Positions 7,076 through 14,124 of a stretch of 16,597 nt of DNA are shown here, one piece after another. The notes below the pieces were generated by a model, which was given only the letters and a program-made list of their open reading frames with translations, did no database searches and was not told where the DNA came from. Origin of the DNA: CAYRMV01 sp964425255 (lineage in GTDB: Bacteria > Bacteroidota > Bacteroidia > Flavobacteriales_D > Crocinitomicaceae); NCBI GenBank assembly GCA_964425255.1, contig CAYRMV010000074.1:1-16597 (forward strand), read 5' to 3'. Made by a program: the position numbers and the translations under genes. Position 1 is the stretch's first letter. Every line of letters begins with the position of its first letter.

Positions 7076-7131
7076 CCTTAAATTGTTAGTAGACTATTCA
7101 TCGAGTTAGTCGATAAACGAAGCTGAAAGGC

Positions 7132-7153
7132 AGAAGCGTTTGCGCTTTTTTTT
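7132..7153 (+). terminator. Intrinsic terminator 1 of the sulfur operon
   Basis: AAGCG (7134-7138), loop TTTG and CGCTT (7143-7147) form a short stem that can be extended by A-T and G-T pairs and runs into eight T residues. It is 57 nt past the porin stop. It is shorter and weaker than the hairpin just downstream. Confidence 0.6.
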
Positions 7154-7173
7154 GACAGATTATGTGTGAGGTA

Positions 7174-7204
7174 GGGTGTTCGTTTTTTAACGGGCACCCT
7201 TTTT
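7174..7204 (+). terminator. Intrinsic terminator 2 of the sulfur operon
   Basis: GGGTGTTCGTT (7174-7184) pairs along its full 11 bases with AACGGGCACCC (7189-7199), counting two U-G pairs. The loop is TTTT, followed by a run of five T residues. The orientation serves plus-strand transcripts; no equivalent A-run precedes it to serve the convergent glycosyltransferase gene. Confidence 0.8.
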
Positions 7205-7259
7205 ATTTGGATGTGGAAATGAGAGATTTTTACTAAAAAATGTGTTTTAAATTCTCGTT

Positions 7260-8378
7260 TTAGATAACTTGATTAAAAACGTGATTGAATTGGGCAACGA
7301 TTTGTTCTGCTCGAAATTCAGTTGATTTTTGTTTCATTTTGTTAGAATCAACTTGTTTTCTTTTGGTTAAAAAATCTTCCATGGCTTGTGATAAGGAAAG
7401 GGGAGAATCAAATTCTATTTGAATTCCGAAATCTTCGGGTAACTGATGTCCAATTCCGACGGATGTGGTAATAGTTGGCACACTGCAAGCCCAAGCCTCA
7501 GCCAAAACACACGAAAATGTTTCATACTTCGAGTTTAGTACAATAGCTGTTGTTTCGCTTAAATGTTCTGCAATTTCAGGACTAGTTAATGGCCCATAAA
7601 ATTTGACTTCGTTCCAACCTTTTGATTCAGTGAATTGTTGCCATGAATTATACGATTCATCGGAAATAAATCGAAACTCAAATTGATTGGGATACTTTGC
7701 TTGCAAAATTTCAATCGCATCGATGATTCCTTGGATGTTTTTCACTTGATTATCTAAGGTGGAAATATGCGTAAAAACGGGTTTGTAAAAGGATTTATGT
7801 TGTGTTTCAAAATAAATATTTTCCACTACATTTGGTACAATCGATAGGTGTTTGATGGATGGAAAAGCGTCTTGAATTTCCTTTTTTAATACATCCGAAG
7901 GCACAGTCCAATGATCGACTTGTTGAAGTAGTTTTCGCATTATTTGCTTTTCTTTCCACGTCCAATTTTTGCGCTTTTCTTCCCGGAAATAAGATGCATG
8001 TTCACTGACAATAAGTGGAACATGAAAATAATTTTTAGCTAACAAAAATGTCCAACCACGTTGCAAAGAAACGTGTCCATGAATCAAATCAACTGGATCA
8101 ATTTGCCTGAATAACTGGAGTAAAATTTTTCGTGTTTTCCACCACTTAACGATGGGATTTTTACTATCTGGTATGAGAATCCGTATTTCAGTCTTATTTC
8201 CTTTTTTACTTTCCTGAATACCTGATTGATGTAGTTCTTTTCGATATTCTGGATGAATTACAATGAGTTCATGATCAGCGGATAATGCATCGATATGTCG
8301 TTGCACAAAGTTCCCTAAAAAGGGATGTTGATCGGTCGGATACCAACTGGCAAGGGTTAAAATCCGGAGCTTTTTCAC
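7260..8378 (-). CDS. Family 4 glycosyltransferase (GT-B fold)
   Basis: A 372-residue protein with the usual GT4 length and two Rossmann-like halves. The N-terminus LRILTLASWYPTD with GNFVQRHI is the acceptor-side start common in GT4. LIHGHVSLQRGW (about 98-109) is the usual acceptor-domain turn. The donor domain contains the E-x7-E signature ETFSCVLAE (Glu286, Glu294) followed by AWACSVPTI. It likely transfers an activated sugar to a cell-surface polysaccharide or glycoconjugate in the cytoplasm; donor and acceptor are unknown. The GTG start shares one base with the TAG stop of the cysteine desulfurase frame, so translation of the two is coupled. No dedicated promoter is visible. Confidence 0.9.
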   Translation of the reverse strand: MKKLRILTLASWYPTDQHPFLGNFVQRHIDALSADHELIVIHPEYRKELHQSGIQESKKGNKTEIRILIPDSKNPIVKWWKTRKILLQLFRQIDPVDLIHGHVSLQRGWTFLLAKNYFHVPLIVSEHASYFREEKRKNWTWKEKQIMRKLLQQVDHWTVPSDVLKKEIQDAFPSIKHLSIVPNVVENIYFETQHKSFYKPVFTHISTLDNQVKNIQGIIDAIEILQAKYPNQFEFRFISDESYNSWQQFTESKGWNEVKFYGPLTSPEIAEHLSETTAIVLNSKYETFSCVLAEAWACSVPTITTSVGIGHQLPEDFGIQIEFDSPLSLSQAMEDFLTKRKQVDSNKMKQKSTEFRAEQIVAQFNHVFNQVI

Positions 8379-9520
8379 TAAGCCAGGGTCTTTTCAAATG
8401 CGGCTACAACTTGTTCGATGGCAAAGTCAATTTCCTCTTTGGTTGTGTATCGTGAAAAGGAAAAACGAACATTTGGTCTAGACATATCGGCTTGAATTCC
8501 TTCCAATACATGTGAACCTTTTGTTGCTCCTGATGAACATGCACTTCCACCACTGCAAGCAACTCCTTTCAAATCCATGGTGAATAAAAGCATTCCTGCT
8601 TTTTCTGTTTTTGGGAAACAAACATTCAAAACCGTATACAAACTTCATTGTGGAGTGATATCACCGTGAAATGAGATGTCATCAAACTGATGTTTAAGTT
8701 GTTCAATCATATAACTTTTCAACGCTTGAACATGTTTTTGATGACCGTCTACGTCTTCGTAAGCCAAATCCATTGCTTTCGCTAGACCAACAATTCCATA
8801 GAGATTTTCTGTTCCACCGCGCAAACCACGTTCTTGTGCACCACCGTGAATCAATGCTTCGGTTTTTAGGCGCTTGTTCACGTACAAAAATCCAATTCCC
8901 TTTGGACCATGAAATTTATGTGCCGCACACGTGATAAAATCGATTGGTGTTGCTTGTAAATCAAAACGATAGTGGCCCATGGTTTGAACCGTATCGGAGT
9001 GAAAATATGCATCGTATTTTCTGCAAAGTTCAGATACTGATGAAATGGGAAGCAATGTACCAATTTCATTGTTTGCATGCATCAACGAAACCAATGATTT
9101 TTCACCTGATTGCAGTAATTCTTCTAAGTGTTTTAAATTAACATGACCCTGATCGTCCACCTGAACAAAACTTAATTTTACTTTCGGATTTTGCGCTATA
9201 AATTCAGCGGTATGTCCAACTGCGTGATGCTCCAAAGGTGAAGTAATGATTTGTGTAACTCCCAAAGTTGAAATCGAAGTATGTAAAGCCATGTTGTCTG
9301 CTTCTGTTCCTCCAGAAGTGAAAATAATTTCGGATGGGGAACAATTCAAATGTTTGGCAATGGAACGTCTGGAAGTTTCGATAACCGCTTTCGCTTGACG
9401 ACCGTAAAAATGAGTGGAAGAAGGATTTCCAAATTCATTTTGAATGTATGGAATCATCGTTTCTGCTACTTCGGGCGCAAGGGGAGTGGTTGCTGCATTG
9501 TCCAAATATACACGTTTCAT
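8378..9520 (-). pseudogene. Cysteine desulfurase (NifS/IscS type) interrupted by an in-frame TGA
   Basis: From ATG 9520 (MKRVYLDNAATTPL) the frame runs 380 codons to TAG, the normal length for a class V aminotransferase-like cysteine desulfurase. This family takes sulfur from cysteine via PLP for Fe-S clusters and thio-modification. Codon 292 is TGA (8645-8647), in the sequence HGDITPQ-stop-SLYTVLNV. There is no frameshift. Before the stop lie the PLP lysine motif AAHKFHGPKG (Lys202), SPLEHHA and RGGTENL. After it lies the catalytic loop GGSACSSG (Cys328). A chain ending at the TGA would lack the catalytic cysteine. The only in-frame start just downstream is a TTG (8641), too poor for an independent gene. 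Causes: nonsense mutation (CGA, AGA or GGA to TGA are single changes), a sequencing or assembly error, or UGA read-through. The rest of the frame shows no decay. ATG 9520 is preferred because further upstream codons overlap the promoter element. Confidence 0.8.
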
Positions 9521-9550
9521 TTGCTTCGTTTTCGAGTTAATTTCTTTCGG

Positions 9551-9558
9551 CAAAGATA
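9551..9558 (-). promoter_or_regulatory. -7 promoter element (TATCTTTG) of the cysteine desulfurase-glycosyltransferase unit
   Basis: On the minus strand the octamer TATCTTTG matches TAnnTTTG exactly and is followed by CCG. It ends 30 nt upstream of the ATG at 9520. No TTG is present at the expected -33 distance, so the upstream half is weak. Its position rules out the longer reading frame start at 9553. Confidence 0.6.
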
Positions 9559-9575
9559 AAATTTAATCAGGGTTT

Positions 9576-9637
9576 TGGGGAATTTTCTTTCACTTTTCCC
9601 CATTTATTCTTGGTATCCTGATAACGGATTTAAATCC
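9576..9637. repeat. Two inverted repeats between the TonB receptor and cysteine desulfurase genes
   Basis: TGGGGAA (9576-9582) is mirrored by TTCCCCA (9596-9602). Further along, GGATTTAAATCC (9626-9637) is a perfect 12-bp palindrome flanked by two copies of TTGGTAT. Neither is followed by a T-run on the minus strand, so no terminator for the receptor gene is evident. They could be regulator sites upstream of the TATCTTTG promoter. This is the only notable content of the 155-bp gap. Confidence 0.3.
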
Positions 9638-9675
9638 TGTTTGGTATTTTGTATTCTCTTTTCTGAAAATACTTT

Positions 9676-12069
9676 TTAAAACTTAAGTGTATACTGCAAC
9701 ATCAATGTACGTGGAGCTTCGATTTTCAATGGACGAAGTGAATACGATCGATTTAATACATTGGCTCCAACCAAACTAACTTTGTGTTTGTTGATGAATT
9801 GATAAGCAAGTCGCGCATCAAATATCCAATTGCCGTGGTTGTGTTTTTGGTAATAATCCATAAAACGAATGTTTTGCATGGTTTCAATGACATGTGTAGC
9901 CTCTTCAAAATCAGCAATCACCGCATCTAAGTTGACCATTTTACTGAAATATTTGGCACTTACTCCCAATGACCATTTTTTCTTTATTTCAAATTCGATG
10001 TCTGCTTTTACATTGTGTAAAAAACGGTATTTCAAAATATGCTTATCTGGATTGAGCGACGTTCCGTTGTAGCTGTATTGTTGTGGTGTAACCGGATGTT
10101 CGTCGACCGCATAAATGTAATCGGGATCCAAGGTTTTTGGAAGAATGTAATTGTACCCAATGATATACGTTGCCACCGTTTGTTTTGTCAATTTTGCTTG
10201 CCCAGTGAAAGAAGCATCAATTCCTAAAACACGAGATCGACCAGTGTTTAAAAACTTAAAACCAGCGGCTAGGGGAGAACTCAAGTCCCAAAATCCAAAC
10301 ATGTATTCGATTGTATTTTCATATTCTTGCCAAAAAGCGGCAACATCGAAATACCCCATGATTTTTCCAAACTTGAGTCCTTGTTTGATTCCAACTTCAC
10401 CATTCCAACTGCTCTCAGGTTTGAGTCCTGGGTTTGGGAAAACGCCAAAATTACCAACACCGGTTTTGATAAAACGCTCCGTAATGGTCGGAAATCGATA
10501 TCCTTGTCCGTAAGATGCACGCAGATAGGTTTCTTGGTAAATTTTCATGCTTGCTCCAAAACGAAAAATAGGCTTGATTGCTGTTATGGAGTCATTTAAT
10601 TCGAAATATTCCAATCGGCCACCCGCACTTAAATTGACTGTTTGTTGAATTTTTTTCTCCACTTGACCGTAAGCAGAAATATTCAACAAATGATTAAAAG
10701 GACTTCCCGAACCAGCATATAAATTGGCATACGAATGGGTGTAATTCCCGCTAATTCCACCTATAAATTGTAAGTTTTTTAGTTGTTTATACGTTTGTTG
10801 AAATTGATAATCACCATACAAAACTGTTGCTTGATTGGTTTGATTGGCAGTCATTTGATTATCTGTGCGTAAAATTCGGGTTCGAATACTGTGTTTCCCT
10901 CCCGATGAAGACAAAAATTGTAAAAAGGGATCTACATGAGCAATAAATTGATTTTGAAGGAAAACAGCTCCTGGATAAGCACGATACAAACCAGATGAAT
11001 CATTCAACCATGCAAAAGCCATGTTTGTTTCTGCGAGCATGATATTTCCATTGATTCCATAACTCAATCCTTTTACTTTTGGTGATCTTCGGCGTAAATT
11101 GAAATTAATTCTAGCTCGCTTACTTGCCATTTGTCGATCCGAAAAAGGTGAAATTGTGTCTTCAACAAAAGGATCTGTTTTCGGAGCACCAATGTACCCA
11201 TGGTCGTAATTCAAGTTACCTCCAACAACGATGTCCCATTGTTTGATTTGCCTACTGTGTAAAAAGTTAGCTCCACTGATTACTGGAAGATCCGTCCACC
11301 AAGTTGCATTTTCCACGTTTGGTCTACTGTAAAAACCCGAGTAGAGATTAACTTTCGTTACAGGTTTTGGCCCAGGAAAAGCGGTACGAATATGGATCGA
11401 TCCCGATAATGCTGAACTACCAGACAACACCGAAGATGCACCTTTGATAACTTCTACATGGTGTATGTTTTCAACTGGAATAAATCCCCATTCTGGTCGT
11501 CCTGCATCGCCTGAAAGCATTGGCATATCGTCAACGATGACAGCGACTTTTGAGCCAACACCGAAGGTAAATCCGCTTCCTCCCCGAATTTGAGGTTCTC
11601 CGTCCAAAATATTCAAGCCAGGAGTTTGATCCAAAACAGTTTCGATGGATCGGGTATTTTTGTTCTCAATCAATTTTGGTTTGATCACTTCCAATGAGAA
11701 AGTCTGATCTTCGATGGCTTGGTCAAATTTCCCCACTTTGATTTCAACGACATCAAATTCGGTGATTAACGGAGAGAGGACAATGTCTTGTGTTATGATT
11801 TGATTGGGAAGAATAGTTACCGCAATCGTATCTGCTTTCAAATCCGTAAAGCGACAAATGATGATTCCTTTTCCAGCGGGAACTTCTAACAAATAATTTC
11901 CCTGATCGTCCGTATGCGTTCCGATAATCGCATCGGTTTTAAACATCACGGTGGCGCCAAGCAAAATTTCTCCTTGTGCATTGCGCACTTTTCCATTGAT
12001 TTTCCCCATCTGACTGAAAGACAAACCACTTCCTGTCAATAGGAAAAGAAAAAGAATCCAATTTTTCAT
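9676..12069 (-). CDS. TonB-dependent outer-membrane receptor
   Basis: A 797-residue protein. It has a signal peptide (about 1-20), then a carboxypeptidase-regulatory-like beta-sandwich (about 22-100: INGKVRNAQGEILLGATV, DDQGNYLLEVPAG), typical of Bacteroidota receptors. A plug domain follows (about 115-230) with IETVLDQTPGLNI, IRGGSGF, VIVDDMPM and VEVIKGASSVLSGSSALSG. A long beta-barrel ends in LQYTLKF, with the usual terminal Phe. It takes up a scarce ligand (siderophore, metal chelate, vitamin or glycan) using TonB energy. No SusD partner is present, so it is not a typical polysaccharide locus. It starts 10 nt after the PCMD protein gene and is co-transcribed with it. Substrate unknown. 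Confidence 0.93.
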   Translation of the reverse strand: MKNWILFLFLLTGSGLSFSQMGKINGKVRNAQGEILLGATVMFKTDAIIGTHTDDQGNYLLEVPAGKGIIICRFTDLKADTIAVTILPNQIITQDIVLSPLITEFDVVEIKVGKFDQAIEDQTFSLEVIKPKLIENKNTRSIETVLDQTPGLNILDGEPQIRGGSGFTFGVGSKVAVIVDDMPMLSGDAGRPEWGFIPVENIHHVEVIKGASSVLSGSSALSGSIHIRTAFPGPKPVTKVNLYSGFYSRPNVENATWWTDLPVISGANFLHSRQIKQWDIVVGGNLNYDHGYIGAPKTDPFVEDTISPFSDRQMASKRARINFNLRRRSPKVKGLSYGINGNIMLAETNMAFAWLNDSSGLYRAYPGAVFLQNQFIAHVDPFLQFLSSSGGKHSIRTRILRTDNQMTANQTNQATVLYGDYQFQQTYKQLKNLQFIGGISGNYTHSYANLYAGSGSPFNHLLNISAYGQVEKKIQQTVNLSAGGRLEYFELNDSITAIKPIFRFGASMKIYQETYLRASYGQGYRFPTITERFIKTGVGNFGVFPNPGLKPESSWNGEVGIKQGLKFGKIMGYFDVAAFWQEYENTIEYMFGFWDLSSPLAAGFKFLNTGRSRVLGIDASFTGQAKLTKQTVATYIIGYNYILPKTLDPDYIYAVDEHPVTPQQYSYNGTSLNPDKHILKYRFLHNVKADIEFEIKKKWSLGVSAKYFSKMVNLDAVIADFEEATHVIETMQNIRFMDYYQKHNHGNWIFDARLAYQFINKHKVSLVGANVLNRSYSLRPLKIEAPRTLMLQYTLKF

Positions 12070-12079
12070 GGAAAGTTAC

Positions 12080-12982
12080 TTAGAAATGAACTTTGCGTGT
12101 GATTCGTTTTTGTTCAACAAAAATATCAATCAAATAAATTCCTGTTGGTTGATTCCATGTGATTTCTTGCGTCATTTTATCCGAAAACAGCACTTTTCCA
12201 TCCATCGTTGAGATTTGAACATGCGCTTGCTCGAAAACTTCAGAGAAATAAATTTTATCGTTGTTTTTCCACGCATAGATTTTTTCTTGATTGATTTCAA
12301 GTGTGTTTGCGGATGATTCATTGTAAATTAATTCAACATCATCAAACCAAATGATCGATCCATTTTGTGAAATCGTTGAATCACCGGAAGTAGCAACAGC
12401 TAAAGCATACGATGGATTTCCAGAAGTTGCATACTGAAATGGTACTGAAAAGCGTTTCCAAGTCGAAGTTGCTTGCGTTGCATTGAATTTGGCTGCACCA
12501 ATCACATTTGCACTGTTCATTCCAGGTAATTTTCCTTCATTGGTATGCAAAACAACTTCAAACTTTCCTTTGTCATTATTTTGTGGTGCATATTTGTACC
12601 AACCAACCAGAGAATCAGGTCTGAATGCAAAAGCGGTATTCCAAGAAGCATTGTTGGGATCCGTAAATACATACCCGTTTGCTGGATTGAAATCGGCATG
12701 AACCCGGCCGTTGGTTAAAATTCCATTGGCAGCAATTCCTAATACACTTTTGGTTTCCAATTTGACAGAATATCCGGTTCCATTTCTTCCTACATCTCGC
12801 GAAACGACAGTTGGTGCGGTTGATGCAAGTGCGTCCGCTGTTTTTAAAGAACTCCAATCGATTGGTTCAACCGTTGGAGACCCAACATTTTCCCAAGATT
12901 CAAAATTCGCATTTTCAAGTTGTTGTCCAAAAAATAGATGGCTGATTGCTAAAAAAGAAACAGTGAGTAATGGTTTTTTCAT
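12080..12982 (-). CDS. Secreted PCMD-like protein with T9SS type A sorting domain
   Basis: A 300-residue protein from ATG 12982 (MKKPLLTVSF). It has a signal peptide of about 20 residues ending FFGQ. The mature N-terminus NANFESWENVGSPTVEPIDW and later VGWYKYAPQ, YSVKLET and IIWFDDVELIY are the landmarks of the PCMD (putative carbohydrate metabolism) jelly-roll domain. Residues about 227-300 form a T9SS type A sorting domain (VQISTMDGKVLFSD, PTGIYLIDIF, KRITRKVHF), so the protein is exported across the outer membrane and attached or released. It shares a transcript with the TonB receptor, so it may help capture that receptor's ligand; this is inference. The upstream frame to 13000 lies inside the promoter element and is not used. 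Confidence 0.85.
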   Translation of the reverse strand: MKKPLLTVSFLAISHLFFGQQLENANFESWENVGSPTVEPIDWSSLKTADALASTAPTVVSRDVGRNGTGYSVKLETKSVLGIAANGILTNGRVHADFNPANGYVFTDPNNASWNTAFAFRPDSLVGWYKYAPQNNDKGKFEVVLHTNEGKLPGMNSANVIGAAKFNATQATSTWKRFSVPFQYATSGNPSYALAVATSGDSTISQNGSIIWFDDVELIYNESSANTLEINQEKIYAWKNNDKIYFSEVFEQAHVQISTMDGKVLFSDKMTQEITWNQPTGIYLIDIFVEQKRITRKVHF

Positions 12983-12997
12983 GATTGAGAATTTTGA

Positions 12998-13005
12998 CAA
13001 ACATA
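12998..13005 (-). promoter_or_regulatory. -7 promoter element (TATGTTTG) of the PCMD-TonB receptor unit
   Basis: On the minus strand TATGTTTG matches TAnnTTTG exactly. It ends 15 nt from the ATG at 12982, giving a very short leader. A T-run precedes it. No good -33 TTG is seen. It lies between the DUF4421 stop (13027) and the PCMD start, making the PCMD-receptor pair a separate unit. Confidence 0.55.
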
Positions 13006-13026
13006 AAAAAAAATGATTGATTTGAC

Positions 13027-14124
13027 TTAATTCGCTGGAGTTTTGTATCGGTTTTTTACTTTCTTTTCCAACTGATCGAGTTGTTTTTCTTTCTTTTTCA
13101 GTTCCTTTTTAGAATCCAAAAAACGATAACCACCCACAATTTTAATGGAATAAAAAGAGGAATGATACCGTAAATCCTGAAAACGTATGGATTTATTATC
13201 AAATTCGGTAACCAACATAAAAAAGAACTTCGGTACGTTATAACCGCCGACAAATCGGATGTCATACCGAGGTGCAACACCTAAAAATCCGCGAGAAAAT
13301 TCGTCGGTTTGGTAAAATTTAGCTTGAATCACAGGACCAAAACCTGCCAAAGCTGAAAATTGCCAATGTTTGTGTAAACCTACAAATGCATAGCCGGGAA
13401 CAAATCCAAAGTCAAAATCACTGATTGTGGAAGAAGCTAATTTTGAATTTCCAGCATAAATCAATTCATTTGGAATTAAAGTTTGATTATTTCCAACTCC
13501 ATGAATATTCATTGTTGATTTTAAGTAGAAAGTTCGAACAGGTTTGGTGTAGTATGCGGTTTTTCCCAAAATAGGTTGAATGCGAAAATGCTTGTTTTGA
13601 AAGTAATATGTGTTTAACGAAATACTCAAATTGTTGGACTGGGGAAGTAACGCATTTGGGTTTAATTCATTTAACGTATCGTTCCATTTATAGGCATCTT
13701 GAATCGCATATCCTTGCATATTTCGCGCATCAAAATCAAAATAAAACTTTCGAAACGAAAAGTCAAAACCGATATTGAAATAAGAAGATCTCCCAAAGCG
13801 ACTGATCGGACGAAAATTACCTGGAATGGGAATTCCGATGCGTAAGGCAAGCCATTTGTACGAAAATCCTAAACCCAAAATGGTGCGGTAATTGTTGCGG
13901 TATTTCAAGCGAATTTTATCTCCATCTGCTTGTCTGAATTTAAGACTGTATGGTGCTGTTCCAAATCCATAATCGGAATAAACCACCCATTTATCATTGA
14001 AAGTCATAAAGGAAAGGGAGTCTGTTTTTCGAAGTTTTCGTTGCGCATGGATTGAATGGGTAGCCAAACACAAACTGATGACAAGAAGTATCCAACTACT
14101 TTTCCATCGATAGCAAGAAAGCAT
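13027..14124 (-). CDS. DUF4421-like outer-membrane-associated protein
   Basis: A 365-residue protein from ATG 14124 (MLSCYRWKSSW). A hydrophobic signal peptide ends at HAQ, about residue 28. Longer in-frame starts up to 14232 would push the signal peptide inward and extend the overlap with the neighbour. The mature protein is rich in alternating aromatic strands (YNIGFDFSFRKFYFDF and similar), as in a beta-barrel, and matches from memory the DUF4421 family of Bacteroidota. The last 35 residues are a lysine/glutamate coiled-coil-like tail (SKKELKKKEKQLDQLEKK), unusual for a barrel end. Function unknown. It overlaps the oligopeptidase B gene by 29 nt and is probably co-transcribed with it. Confidence 0.75.
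   Translation of the reverse strand: MLSCYRWKSSWILLVISLCLATHSIHAQRKLRKTDSLSFMTFNDKWVVYSDYGFGTAPYSLKFRQADGDKIRLKYRNNYRTILGLGFSYKWLALRIGIPIPGNFRPISRFGRSSYFNIGFDFSFRKFYFDFDARNMQGYAIQDAYKWNDTLNELNPNALLPQSNNLSISLNTYYFQNKHFRIQPILGKTAYYTKPVRTFYLKSTMNIHGVGNNQTLIPNELIYAGNSKLASSTISDFDFGFVPGYAFVGLHKHWQFSALAGFGPVIQAKFYQTDEFSRGFLGVAPRYDIRFVGGYNVPKFFFMLVTEFDNKSIRFQDLRYHSSFYSIKIVGGYRFLDSKKELKKKEKQLDQLEKKVKNRYKTPAN

Noticed and set aside
8378..8641. A separate 87-residue gene starting at TTG 8641
   Set aside because: It is the in-frame C-terminal part of the cysteine desulfurase, with no ATG and no visible initiation signal; treated as part of the interrupted gene.
8645..8647. General reassignment of TGA to an amino acid in this organism
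   Set aside because: Only one in-frame TGA appears across the long genes of the window. True reassignment would place TGA codons throughout them.
8645..8647. Selenocysteine at the TGA
   Set aside because: The position is not catalytic in cysteine desulfurases, the catalytic cysteine is an ordinary TGT/TGC codon downstream, and no convincing SECIS-like hairpin is seen after the TGA.
9645..9671. A hairpin just after the TonB receptor stop as its terminator
   Set aside because: The 8-bp stem (GTATTTTC/GAGAATAC on the minus strand) is AT-rich and is followed by AAAATACC, not a T-run.
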